A stretch of DNA of 42,163 bases from a virus. Below are positions 28,157-36,304 of this stretch, piece after piece. Position numbers and translations under genes: made by a program. A model generated the notes under the pieces. It was not told where the DNA came from, searched no databases, and was given only the letters and a program-made list of their open reading frames with translations. Numbering within the stretch: position 1 is the first letter of the stretch; every line of letters starts with the position of its first letter. The stretch lies in IMG/VR virus record IMGVR_UViG_3300040751_002463, positions 1 to 42,163 of that record, one strand, 5' to 3'.

Positions 28157-28163
28157 ATTTATA
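28156..28163 (-). promoter_or_regulatory. Late promoter TATAAATA at the head of the minus operon
   Basis: On the minus strand the sequence is an exact TATAAATA, the T4 late consensus. Its last A is the first base of the ATG at 28156, and the expected start six bases on falls at the second ATG of the aminotransferase (28150). Either the message is leaderless at 28150, or the element is a chance match. The plus strand of the same gap also has a GATAAT -10-like hexamer at 28170-28175, which could serve the divergent gene but lacks a clear -35. Confidence 0.5.
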
Positions 28164-28194
28164 TACGCAGATAATAAGTATAAGTGTGAGTGAA

Positions 28195-29133
28195 ATGAAT
28201 TATAACAACATCGTTATGTGGTCAAAGCATTGGAGTCTAACCAACTTCTTGAAGACTATTGACAATAATACAAATTCTAATATTGTAATATTAGGTGCAG
28301 AAGAATTTAGTATGTTAGGTTGGGAAAATTATCCTAATCAAAAAAAAGTTAATAAGCATATTAAAGGAAAGAATGTTCATTTTGTTGCAGGACATTTTGG
28401 AGGCAACAATAACTTTTGGCCTAAGTATGGAAATTTGATTGTTTGGAAAAGTTTTTGGCCGGCAAACACAGTTTACGAATTTAACAAATTTAATCATTCA
28501 ATTTCTAATAAAGATATATCAATTCCATTTATTAGTATGAACAACCAACCTTGGCAACATCGTTGTCTAATGATGGATACACTTGCAAAACATAACTTAA
28601 TTGATAAGGGTAGTATTAGTTGGAATAATCTTATTAATGATTATGATTGGAAGTATTGGAAACAAGAACGATTAATTATTGATAAAGAGTATGCTAGTAC
28701 AACTGCTCAATACAGTACGTTGCCAAATGATTATAATTTTAGTTTAGTAAGTCTAGTTAATGAATCAACAATGGAAACAATGTTTCCTACAGAAAAGACT
28801 TACGCTCCTATATATTATAAGAAACCATTTTTGGTTTTTAGTGTACAAAACTATCACAAGATGTTAAGTGAAGAATTTGGATTTGAAATGTATGATGAAT
28901 TATTTGATTATAGTTTTGATTCAGAGTCAAATCAAGAAAAACGTGCAGATATGATTGCAATTCAAATTAGAAATTTAGTTAATCAAAACTATAACGATCT
29001 TTATAAAAAGGTTGCACAAAAAGTAGAAAGAAACTATAATAAACTAATATCTATTAGTTTAGATAAAAGTCGTGTTCCAAAAATTGTATTGGAATGCGGT
29101 GCGTATAAAAAATTAATTGAGGTTATGAAATGA
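28195..29133 (+). CDS. GT-B-like glycosyltransferase, paralog of 24302-25447 (312 aa)
   Basis: The C-terminal half carries SLVNEST, MFPTEKTYAPIYYKKPFLVFS and EFGFEMYDELFDYSF, the same order as the VNETR, SEKTFNAMLYGRPF and GFKTFDSLWNEDYD segments of the minus-strand protein. The N-terminal half differs: VILGAEEFSMLGW, VHFVAGHFGG and WPKYGNLIVWKSFW. It is therefore a divergent two-half transferase, probably binding its nucleotide sugar through the C-terminal half. The ATG at 28195 is preferred (GAG upstream); a GTG at 28186 would add three residues. It heads a plus operon that runs to 37206 without a gap and couples to the sugar dehydrogenase by ATGA. Donor and acceptor are unknown. Confidence 0.5.
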   Translation: MNYNNIVMWSKHWSLTNFLKTIDNNTNSNIVILGAEEFSMLGWENYPNQKKVNKHIKGKNVHFVAGHFGGNNNFWPKYGNLIVWKSFWPANTVYEFNKFNHSISNKDISIPFISMNNQPWQHRCLMMDTLAKHNLIDKGSISWNNLINDYDWKYWKQERLIIDKEYASTTAQYSTLPNDYNFSLVSLVNESTMETMFPTEKTYAPIYYKKPFLVFSVQNYHKMLSEEFGFEMYDELFDYSFDSESNQEKRADMIAIQIRNLVNQNYNDLYKKVAQKVERNYNKLISISLDKSRVPKIVLECGAYKKLIEVMK

Positions 29134-30323
29134 GTATTATTGGATATATTGGTGTAGGTAAATTAGGTGTACCCTGTGCTGAGGAAATTGTTAAGAAAGG
29201 TCATAAAGTAAATGGATATGACATTTCGCCAATTGTTTCTGATTTAATTAATCAGAAAGACACTATTGAAGAAACTGTTAAAGATGCTGATATTGTATTT
29301 GTTGCTGTTCCAACACCTCACGATCCTGCATATGATGGGAAACGTCCGACAAGTCATTTAGAACCTAAGGATTTTAATTACGATATTGTTAATACAGTAT
29401 TAGAAGAGGCAAACAAATATATGAATAAAAAACAGTTGCTTGTTTTAATATCAACTGTATTACCTGGAACAACACGTAGAGAATTTGTACAACGTGTAAC
29501 TAATACTAGATTTGTTTATAATCCTTACTTAATTGCAATGGGTACTGTAGGTTGGGATATGATTAATCCCGAGATGATTATGATCGGTACTGACGACGGT
29601 AGTGAAACTGGCGATGCAAAACAGTTACGTGATTTTTATGATACCATAATGGAAAATAATCCTCGTTATGTAATTGGAACATATGATGAGTGCGAATGTA
29701 TCAAAGTATTTTATAACACATTTATTTCAACAAAACTAAGTCTTGTTAATATGATTCAAGATGTAGCCGAACGTCAAGGAAATATTAATGTTGACGTAGT
29801 TACTAAAGCACTTGCTGAATCAACAATGCGTATTATGAGTGATCGTTATATGACAGCCGGCATGGGAGATGGCGGAAGTTGCCATCCAAGAGATAACATC
29901 GCTTTACGTTTTATGGCAAAAGAACTTAATCTTGATTATGATATATTTGATAGCATTATGACAGCAAGAGAAGTGCAAGCAAAGAACCTTGCTAAATTTG
30001 TTGTTAAAACAAAAGAGAAATATGGTGGAAGTATTTTGTTAAATGGAGTTTCTTACAAACCGGGTGTTTCTTATACTGACGGAAGTTATGCATTATTAGT
30101 AGATTACTACATTCGAGAACTGGGTGAATCGGCAATTTACATTGATCCGTTAGTATCTGAAATCCCAAGTAGTGCATACAATCCTACTGGAGTAATTTTA
30201 TTGTGCCATCCAGAACCATATGTAGAGTATGGAACAGATTCTGTGTTTATCGACCCTTGGAGACAAATGAAACCTGACTCTAACTATATGGTTATTCATT
30301 ACGGGAATACAAGAAAGAAATGA
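29130..30323 (+). CDS. UDP-glucose/GDP-mannose dehydrogenase family protein (397 aa)
   Basis: The N-terminal Rossmann motif is IGYIGVGKLGVPCAEEI with GYD at 29-31 binding the NAD ribose. The central domain has YNPYLI at 130-135 and the helix ECIKVFYNTFISTKLS, whose K192 and N197 are the expected catalytic pair. The active-site cysteine C251 sits in GMGDGGSCHPRDNIAL, matching GGxCxPKD of the family. The C-terminal nucleotide-sugar-binding domain follows with LNGVSYKPGVSYTDGS. The product is slightly shorter than the usual 420-450 aa. It would oxidise the C6 alcohol of a nucleotide sugar to the acid in two NAD-dependent steps, supplying a uronic acid for the neighbouring transferases. The exact sugar cannot be told. 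ATGA overlaps on both sides. Confidence 0.5.
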   Translation: MSIIGYIGVGKLGVPCAEEIVKKGHKVNGYDISPIVSDLINQKDTIEETVKDADIVFVAVPTPHDPAYDGKRPTSHLEPKDFNYDIVNTVLEEANKYMNKKQLLVLISTVLPGTTRREFVQRVTNTRFVYNPYLIAMGTVGWDMINPEMIMIGTDDGSETGDAKQLRDFYDTIMENNPRYVIGTYDECECIKVFYNTFISTKLSLVNMIQDVAERQGNINVDVVTKALAESTMRIMSDRYMTAGMGDGGSCHPRDNIALRFMAKELNLDYDIFDSIMTAREVQAKNLAKFVVKTKEKYGGSILLNGVSYKPGVSYTDGSYALLVDYYIRELGESAIYIDPLVSEIPSSAYNPTGVILLCHPEPYVEYGTDSVFIDPWRQMKPDSNYMVIHYGNTRKK

Positions 30324-31141
30324 TTTATTCAAAGTCTAAACCTTTATTATATTTTGAGGAAGTTGCAGGAAAGTCATTACATTGGTATTGCGGAGATGAT
30401 TCTGAAAACTATGTAATACATAATAAACCAGATTGGAAATATTATTCTACTGCTGACAAGTTAGATTACACTTTTAATAGTTTAGGTTATAGAACTAAAG
30501 AGTTAGACAAATTAGATAATGACTATATTCTTGTTTTTGGATGTAGTTATACTGAAGGCGTTGGGTTATTTGAAAACGAACTATGGTGTAATATATTAGG
30601 TAAAGATTTAAACATTGACGTTGTTAACTTAGCCAAAGCAGGTACTGGACCTGACATTATTAATATTAACACACAATTATTTGTTAAAAATAAATTTGTT
30701 AAACCTCGTGCAGTTGTAATACAATGGCCACAAGCATCAAGAAAAAGTTTTGGTTATATAGAACGTGAAGGACTATTTAAAAAAGCAATTAGATTAGAAG
30801 ATAGAAATATTCAATGGTCTAATGTTTTAGACGAACCGGCTGACACTTACGAAATGTTAGATTCTCAGTGGTATTTTAAACGTTGGGCGTTAGAAGACGG
30901 TCAAATGTTATTTGAAAATAGTTTACATATTAATAGTGTAAACAACTTATGGAACGCACTAGGCGTTCCAGTCTTTCATTGGACCTTCCAAGGAGACTTT
31001 GCTACTTCTTATGATAAGGATATGTTTGCTAAACTTAATTTAAAAAATGAAGATAGAGCCAGAGACAATGCACATGACGGTCCGTTGATTCATCAGGAAG
31101 TAGTAGATAAAATTAGGGATAACGTAAGATGTATGATATAG
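30320..31141 (+). CDS. SGNH-type hydrolase, second copy (273 aa)
   Basis: The nucleophile block is VFGCSYTEGVG with S76, the Gly block is AKAGTGPD (about 106-112), and the closing D-x-x-H is ARDNAHDGP with D249 and H252. A RAVVIQWPQASRKSF strand follows the central helix. A 60-residue N-terminal extension with SLGYRTKELD precedes the nucleophile; this is common in phage SGNH proteins that also have a lid. The other SGNH protein lies on the minus strand at 26889-27569 and is shorter. It may add or remove acetyl groups from the same glycan. It overlaps the dehydrogenase by ATGA and the next gene by 13 nt. Confidence 0.5.
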   Translation: MIYSKSKPLLYFEEVAGKSLHWYCGDDSENYVIHNKPDWKYYSTADKLDYTFNSLGYRTKELDKLDNDYILVFGCSYTEGVGLFENELWCNILGKDLNIDVVNLAKAGTGPDIININTQLFVKNKFVKPRAVVIQWPQASRKSFGYIEREGLFKKAIRLEDRNIQWSNVLDEPADTYEMLDSQWYFKRWALEDGQMLFENSLHINSVNNLWNALGVPVFHWTFQGDFATSYDKDMFAKLNLKNEDRARDNAHDGPLIHQEVVDKIRDNVRCMI

Positions 31142-31815
31142 TTTTTATTAGTTATGGTGAGCCTCATGCTGATCAGAACTTTGAATTTTTAAAAAGTAAA
31201 TTTCCAATGGCAAAGCGTGTAAAAGATATAGAAGGAATACATCAAGCACATATACTTGCGGCAAAGAAATGTTTTACTAAAATGTTTTGGGTAGTGGATG
31301 GCGATGCAGTATTGCAAAACGATTTTAATTTTGATTACGAGGTTTCCGAGTGGGATTTAGAAACAGTTCATGTATGGAGAAGTCTAAATCCTGTAAACAA
31401 CTTGGAATATGGATACGGTGGGGTTAAACTTCTCCCTAGATCACTCACACTGAACATGGACACCACCGTACCCGACATGACAACAAGTATTAGTAGTAAG
31501 TTTAAAGCAATGCCTGAAACAAGCAACATGACTGTTTTTGACACCGACGAGTTTGCAACTTGGAAGAGTGCGTTTAGAGAATGTGCAAAATTAGCAAGTA
31601 GATCTATTAAAGGCCAAGTAGATGAAGAAACAGAAAAGCGTTTAGAAACTTGGTGTACTGTAGGAAACGGACAATACGGCAAATATGCTATTCATGGTGC
31701 TCTAATAGGAAAACATTGGGGAGAACAATATAAAGATGACAAAGAAATGTTATATAAAATTAATGATTTTAAATGGTTAAAAGAACAATTTAATGACTAT
31801 AGCGATTCCATTTAA
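31129..31815 (+). CDS. GT-A-like transferase family protein, paralog of 21831-22730 (228 aa)
   Basis: It shares the FISYGEPHADQNF, KRVKDIEGIHQAHILAA and WVVDGDAVL (D57-G-D59) segments with the 299 aa protein upstream. It lacks roughly 70 residues of the insert and the final extension of that protein, so this is the minimal form of the family. The DGD triad suggests metal-nucleotide-sugar binding. Later landmarks are SAFRECAKLASRSI and YAIHGALIGKHWGEQY, which mirror AGFREGVKMSL and WAVYGARLGTYM in the paralog. It overlaps the SGNH gene by 13 nt and the following radical SAM gene by 23 nt. The role is a guess beyond transferase-like fold. Confidence 0.5.
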   Translation: MYDIVFISYGEPHADQNFEFLKSKFPMAKRVKDIEGIHQAHILAAKKCFTKMFWVVDGDAVLQNDFNFDYEVSEWDLETVHVWRSLNPVNNLEYGYGGVKLLPRSLTLNMDTTVPDMTTSISSKFKAMPETSNMTVFDTDEFATWKSAFRECAKLASRSIKGQVDEETEKRLETWCTVGNGQYGKYAIHGALIGKHWGEQYKDDKEMLYKINDFKWLKEQFNDYSDSI

Positions 31816-32767
31816 AGATATTAACAAGTTCGGTCAACGCACAATGTTAGACACACAGTTGTTTAATGTTAGTTGGATACTTGGACGTTTTTGTAATTAC
31901 AAATGTAGTTACTGCTGGCCATATGCTAATACAGATAAACCTGATCATCAAGACTTAACCGTTTATAAAAATACTATTGATGAAATAAAACGTCAAGCAC
32001 GAGAAAATGGATTCACTGATTTTCATTTTAGTTTTAGCGGAGGAGAACCTACTGCCTATAAATACTTTGGGGAGATTATAGATCATTACTGTAGTGATAC
32101 AGTACCTGAATATCAAAGTATACACATGACTACAAATTTGTCACCGGGCAGTAAGTGGTGGAATACTTTTATAAAGAATACTAAGAGTTTACAACGTCGA
32201 AGTGTTACAGCAAGTTTCCATGCAGAGTTTGCTAATGAACAAGAGTTTGGAGATAAATGTCTTCAATTAATGAAGGACGGAGTATATGTTACAATTAATC
32301 AAGTTATGGTTCCAGAGCAGTTTGACGAGTATCTTGAAAGATGTCAAAGATTTGCCGACAGAGGAATCAATGTTACGGTTAAGCCGCAATCAGATCCTAC
32401 TGCGTCATTTGTGGTCAATAGTTACACGGAAGAACAGTTAAAAATTATGCAACAAGGATTTCCACAACATATACAAGATGAGGAAGTCTATCAGATTAAA
32501 TTAACAGATGGCATAAAGGAATATTATTTAGATCAAGCAGAACGCTTTAATGCTTTTGACTTTAACAAGTTTAAAGGTTGGACTTGCAATGCAGGGTATC
32601 AAAGTTGTATTATACGCGGTAATGAAGTTAAGAGAGCATACAGTTGTAAGGAAGAACCCTTAGGCACGCTACAAGACGGTTTTACGCTGTTTAAAGCACC
32701 ATCTAAGTGCGTTACTGATACTTGTGTAAGTAGTGCAGATAGCAAAATACCAAAGGTTCAACGATGA
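31793..32767 (+). CDS. Radical SAM enzyme, C-terminal four-Cys type (324 aa)
   Basis: The SAM cluster is C34-x3-C38-x2-C41 (CNYKCSYC) with the SGGEP motif in the next strand (HFSFSGGEPTAYKYF). The C-terminal end has C265, C285, C306 and C311 in a C-x19-C-x20-C-x4-C arrangement, plus a spare C272. The protein at 36301-37206 has exactly the same spacing, so these two are sister enzymes with a likely auxiliary iron-sulfur cluster at the end of the barrel (SPASM/twitch-like). It has a lone radical SAM barrel otherwise, in cytoplasm, substrate unknown. The start ATG lies inside the preceding gene; it couples to the methyltransferase by ATGA. Confidence 0.5.
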   Translation: MTIAIPFKDINKFGQRTMLDTQLFNVSWILGRFCNYKCSYCWPYANTDKPDHQDLTVYKNTIDEIKRQARENGFTDFHFSFSGGEPTAYKYFGEIIDHYCSDTVPEYQSIHMTTNLSPGSKWWNTFIKNTKSLQRRSVTASFHAEFANEQEFGDKCLQLMKDGVYVTINQVMVPEQFDEYLERCQRFADRGINVTVKPQSDPTASFVVNSYTEEQLKIMQQGFPQHIQDEEVYQIKLTDGIKEYYLDQAERFNAFDFNKFKGWTCNAGYQSCIIRGNEVKRAYSCKEEPLGTLQDGFTLFKAPSKCVTDTCVSSADSKIPKVQR

Positions 32768-33372
32768 AAATAGATATCGAAGACATAAAATTTTGGATGG
32801 ATGCAATTCGTAACAGCGAAGATAGAGATAGAATGCTAGATAGTTTTTGGGGAGGACAACTATTTTCTAAAAGATGGTTAGTAGAGCATTTAGAAAAAAT
32901 TTGTAGAATTCAAAATGCAAGTATAGTAATTCATGGCGGCTGGAATGGTGTATTAGCAAGTATGCTTTTTAATAGTAGTGTAGGTATTAAACGTATTATC
33001 AGTGTTGACATTGATCCTAAGTGTGAACAAATTGCATATACTATTAATAAAAGACATGAAATTGATGGAAAATTTAAAGCAGTAACTTGTGATATGGCAG
33101 AATATGAATATGAGTTCCATCCTGATATTATTATTAATACTAGTTGTGAACATATTACACAAGAAACTTATGACAAGTGGTTAGAAAATATTCCTAACAC
33201 TCCTACAATTATATTACAAAGTAATAATTATAATAAGTTAGAAGAACATATTAATTGTGTTAATAGTATTGAAGAGTTTAAAGATAAATCTAATTTACAT
33301 GATGTAACAGGCTTAGAATATAAACCACCTCATGTTGAATACACACGATTTATGTTAGTAGGAAGACCTTAA
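32764..33372 (+). CDS. Class I SAM-dependent methyltransferase-like protein (202 aa)
   Basis: A helical N-terminus (KFWMDAIRNSEDRDRMLDSFWGGQLFSKRWL) precedes the Rossmann-type SAM site: motif I is VIHGGWNGVLASMLF at about 55-69, motif II is ISVDIDPKC at 79-87, and the catalytic-strand end is DIIINTSCEHI at about 121-131. This combination, including the WMDAIRNSEDRDR start, is one I know as a frequent small methyltransferase of T4-like marine phages. It is small but complete for a class I fold. The substrate is not evident; a nucleotide-sugar or peptide made by the radical SAM neighbours is reasonable. It is tightly fitted between two radical SAM genes, ATGA before and TAATG after. Confidence 0.5.
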   Translation: MKIDIEDIKFWMDAIRNSEDRDRMLDSFWGGQLFSKRWLVEHLEKICRIQNASIVIHGGWNGVLASMLFNSSVGIKRIISVDIDPKCEQIAYTINKRHEIDGKFKAVTCDMAEYEYEFHPDIIINTSCEHITQETYDKWLENIPNTPTIILQSNNYNKLEEHINCVNSIEEFKDKSNLHDVTGLEYKPPHVEYTRFMLVGRP

Positions 33373-34358
33373 TGTATAAACTAAACGAAATACGAGCAAT
33401 CCATTTAGAAGTTACATCAAAGTGTCAAGCCTCTTGTCCTATGTGTGCTAGAAATTTACAAGGCGGCATACTAAATCCCTTCCTTAAATTAAACGAAGTT
33501 GATCTAGGAACTTTTGTTAACTGGATACCGAGAGATATTGTACGTCAACTAGATCGTTTGTATATGTGTGGTAACTTTGGCGATCCTATTATTGCAAAAG
33601 ATACACTTGAAATATTTAAGTATCTACGTGAAACAAACGAGTCAATTAATTTAAGTATGAATACAAACGGCAGTGCTAGAGATCCTAAATGGTTTAAAGA
33701 CCTTGCTAAACTAAATGTACGTGTTCGATTTGGTATTGACGGATTACAAGATACACATAGCAAATATCGCATTGGTACAGACTGGAATAAAATTATAGAA
33801 AACGCAAGGGCATTTATTAATGCTGGTGGATATGCTATTTGGGATATGTTAATTTTTAGTCATAATGCTCATCAAGTTGATGCTTGTAGAGATCTAGCAG
33901 GTACAATAGGCTTTAAAGAATTTTATAGTAAAAATACAAGTAGGTTTAGAGATGACGAATTACCTGTACTTGATAAAAATGGAAAACAAGTAGATGTATT
34001 ATATCCAACAGAAAAAAGTACAGAACAAAAAGATAAAATTAAACAAGTAAAAGCCTCAGAAGAAGTTTGTACTATCAAATGTAAAGTAAAAGAAGAACGT
34101 GCAATTTATATAGGTGCTAATGGAAACTTATTACCTTGTTGCTGGCTGGACCATGATTATATACAACCTACATCAACAAGTAGAATTGACTTTTTAAATC
34201 ATTTTGCAAATTACCCTAATTTGCATAGGAATACTATGCAAGAAGTGTTTTCTTCAAACTTCTTTAATAAAATAGAACAAGGTTGGAAAACTAATCCATT
34301 AAAAGAATGTAAAAAACAGTGTGGAACATATGACAGATTCAAAGAACAATTCAACTAA
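33372..34358 (+). CDS. Radical SAM/SPASM-type enzyme (328 aa)
   Basis: The SAM cluster is C18-x3-C22-x2-C25 (CQASCPMC) close to the start, with CGNFGDP taking the place of GGEP. The strand order and the SMNTNGSARD and RFGIDGLQD segments agree with SPASM-type radical SAM enzymes. Near the C-terminus lie C233, C237, C256/C257 (LLPCCW) and C313, C317, fitting one or two extra iron-sulfur clusters, and the NGNLLPCCW block is typical of SPASM. The third cysteine architecture in this region. TAATG joins it to the methyltransferase and its end overlaps the next gene by 29 nt. Reaction unknown; SPASM relatives modify peptides or small sugars. Confidence 0.5.
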   Translation: MYKLNEIRAIHLEVTSKCQASCPMCARNLQGGILNPFLKLNEVDLGTFVNWIPRDIVRQLDRLYMCGNFGDPIIAKDTLEIFKYLRETNESINLSMNTNGSARDPKWFKDLAKLNVRVRFGIDGLQDTHSKYRIGTDWNKIIENARAFINAGGYAIWDMLIFSHNAHQVDACRDLAGTIGFKEFYSKNTSRFRDDELPVLDKNGKQVDVLYPTEKSTEQKDKIKQVKASEEVCTIKCKVKEERAIYIGANGNLLPCCWLDHDYIQPTSTSRIDFLNHFANYPNLHRNTMQEVFSSNFFNKIEQGWKTNPLKECKKQCGTYDRFKEQFN

Positions 34359-35661
34359 AACATTTTGTCCTTTACCGTGGATACACTTAGCAACTCGTCC
34401 CAACGGCGATGTGCGTGTATGCTGTACTGCTAATGCCAGTGGCGCAGGTGTAACTGACGACAAAGAAGTTGGACTTGTAAAACGTGATGGTGTTGCAATG
34501 AACGTTCGAGATCATACTATTGAAGAAGTATGGAACAGTGAACATATGCGTAATACTAGATTACAAATGTTAAATGGTGAAGTGCCTGCAAGTTGTCGCA
34601 AATGCTTTGAAGAAGAATCAAAAGGAATTAAAAGTAAACGTAACTGGGAAACAGAAGTTTGGAAAGAACGTATTGATGTTGACAGCATAGTAGCACAAAC
34701 TAATGATGATGGAAGTTTACCTGTAAACATTCCTTATTTTGATTTACGTTTAGGTAATATGTGTAATCTTAAATGTGTGATGTGTAGCCCGCACGATAGT
34801 TCAAGTTGGATTAAAGACTGGAAGTTACAATATCCGCAATATAAAAATCCTCAACTAAAAGAAGACCAAGGGTGGAATCCTAACTTTGATTATACTTGGT
34901 ATAAGAAAGGTAGTTTTCTTGACAGTATGAAAAATCAAGCACAGCATATTAAAGAGTTATATTTTGCCGGCGGTGAACCTTTAATGATTCCAGAGCATTA
35001 TGATATACTTGAATTTATGGTTGCTGAAGGCCATGCAAAAAATTGCATACTCCGATACAATTCAAATGGTACAGAAATTAATGATACAATATTAAAATTA
35101 TGGACTAACTTTAAACAGGTTAAATTTAATTTTAGCATTGATGCTATTCACGAACGTAATGATTATATAAGATATCCTAGTAAGTTTAAACAAATTGAAC
35201 AAAACTTAAAACTATTAGACGATACTCCGGATAATATTATAATTAATATTGCTTGTGCAGTACAAGCATTGAACGTACATCATATTGTAGATTTAGCAGA
35301 ATGGAAACTACAACAAAATTTTAAAAAGATTAATAAAGCACCATTCGGCGCAGGAATAATAGGATTACATTTAGTTTACTTACCTAGTTATATGAACGTT
35401 AGAGTATTGCCCAAAGAGATTAAAGAGAAAGTATCTGCAAAGATAACTAACTTTGCAACACATTTTTTACGTGACTTTGAGTTTAATACAAACCCTTATG
35501 GTAAAGAACGTTGGTTAGGACTTGTTAATTATATGAATGCAGAAGATTGGAGCCACAAACTTCCTGCATTACAAGAGTATTTAAAAATTAGTGATAAAAC
35601 TAGGGAACAAGACTTTGTTAGTGTGTTTCCTGAATTGGAGATAGTATATGGACCAAACTGA
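34330..35661 (+). CDS. Radical SAM enzyme with N-terminal four-Cys module (443 aa)
   Basis: The ATG at 34330 is preferred to a GTG at 34321. The SAM cluster is C145-x3-C149-x2-C152 (CNLKCVMC) with FAGGEP in the next strand. Before it, CPLPWIHLATRPNGDVRVCC gives C13 and C31/C32, and CRKC gives C89 and C92. The block CPLPW...NGDVRVCC is otherwise characteristic of SPASM domains placed at the C-terminus of radical SAM proteins, here at the front. SIDAIHERNDYIRY, the strand after the barrel half, is typical of the family. Its overlap with both neighbours, 29 and 14 nt, keeps it in one unit. A redox-active auxiliary cluster is the natural reading; reaction unknown. Confidence 0.5.
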   Translation: MTDSKNNSTKTFCPLPWIHLATRPNGDVRVCCTANASGAGVTDDKEVGLVKRDGVAMNVRDHTIEEVWNSEHMRNTRLQMLNGEVPASCRKCFEEESKGIKSKRNWETEVWKERIDVDSIVAQTNDDGSLPVNIPYFDLRLGNMCNLKCVMCSPHDSSSWIKDWKLQYPQYKNPQLKEDQGWNPNFDYTWYKKGSFLDSMKNQAQHIKELYFAGGEPLMIPEHYDILEFMVAEGHAKNCILRYNSNGTEINDTILKLWTNFKQVKFNFSIDAIHERNDYIRYPSKFKQIEQNLKLLDDTPDNIIINIACAVQALNVHHIVDLAEWKLQQNFKKINKAPFGAGIIGLHLVYLPSYMNVRVLPKEIKEKVSAKITNFATHFLRDFEFNTNPYGKERWLGLVNYMNAEDWSHKLPALQEYLKISDKTREQDFVSVFPELEIVYGPN

Positions 35662-36304
35662 AATTGAAAGAGCATTGCGTTGGCAAAGCCTAGTCAACTT
35701 GGGTCATCAAGTTAAACTTAAATGGCATATCAATCATCACGCTGTTGAACAACAACTAGAGCAGTTTAAAGATAACTGGTGTCCTTATAATGCTAAGAAA
35801 GATACACATAACAATAGATGGGGATTACCAGTAACTAGTCACACAGGCGATGTTATGGACAATTACCATTTGAATAGTTTTGGACATATGCAAAAATATC
35901 ATGATGTTGAAATGAAGGAAGAAAACTTTAACACTCCTACAGAAGTATATCATAAGATCCCCGAACTTAAAAAAATAGTAGATATATTCTCACCCGACAT
36001 TGGGCGTGTACATTTATTACGTATAGATCAAGGCGGATTCTTCCCACCACATAGAGATTTTCACGGAACTAGTCCAGAATACTTTAGACTGTTAGTTGTG
36101 TTTGGAAGATGTAGTCCTGAAAACTATGTACAGATGTTAGACGGTAAACCTTTGTACCCAGAAGCAGGATATGTGTACTTTACAAACTTTCAACTAGATC
36201 ACAGTGTGTTTAGTTTTAGCGATAACTTGTATAGTCTTATTTTGACAGTAAAACTAAATGAGCGCACACAGAAACTTATACTAGATAACACAATGGCAGA
36301 ATGA
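35648..36304 (+). CDS. 2OG-Fe(II) oxygenase-like protein (218 aa)
   Basis: The iron-binding triad is H135-R-D137 (PPHRDFHG) and H185 (LDHSVFSF), about 48 apart, on a jelly-roll with strands RVHLLRIDQGGFF and FRLLVVFG around it. The distal residue that should bind 2-oxoglutarate (Arg or Lys ten after the His) is not clear; the SDNLYSLILTVKL stretch has no Arg, with K202 the nearest base. R147 may substitute. The layout resembles aspartyl/asparaginyl beta-hydroxylases, but shorter at the N-terminus. It overlaps radical SAM genes on both sides (14 nt and ATGA). If active, hydroxylation of an intermediate is plausible; it may also be inactive. Confidence 0.5.
   Translation: MDQTEIERALRWQSLVNLGHQVKLKWHINHHAVEQQLEQFKDNWCPYNAKKDTHNNRWGLPVTSHTGDVMDNYHLNSFGHMQKYHDVEMKEENFNTPTEVYHKIPELKKIVDIFSPDIGRVHLLRIDQGGFFPPHRDFHGTSPEYFRLLVVFGRCSPENYVQMLDGKPLYPEAGYVYFTNFQLDHSVFSFSDNLYSLILTVKLNERTQKLILDNTMAE

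Noticed and set aside
32057-32064. Exact TATAAATA inside a radical SAM gene
   Set aside because: It encodes ordinary residues of the enzyme and lies about 700 bp before the next gene start; likely a chance match in AT-rich DNA.
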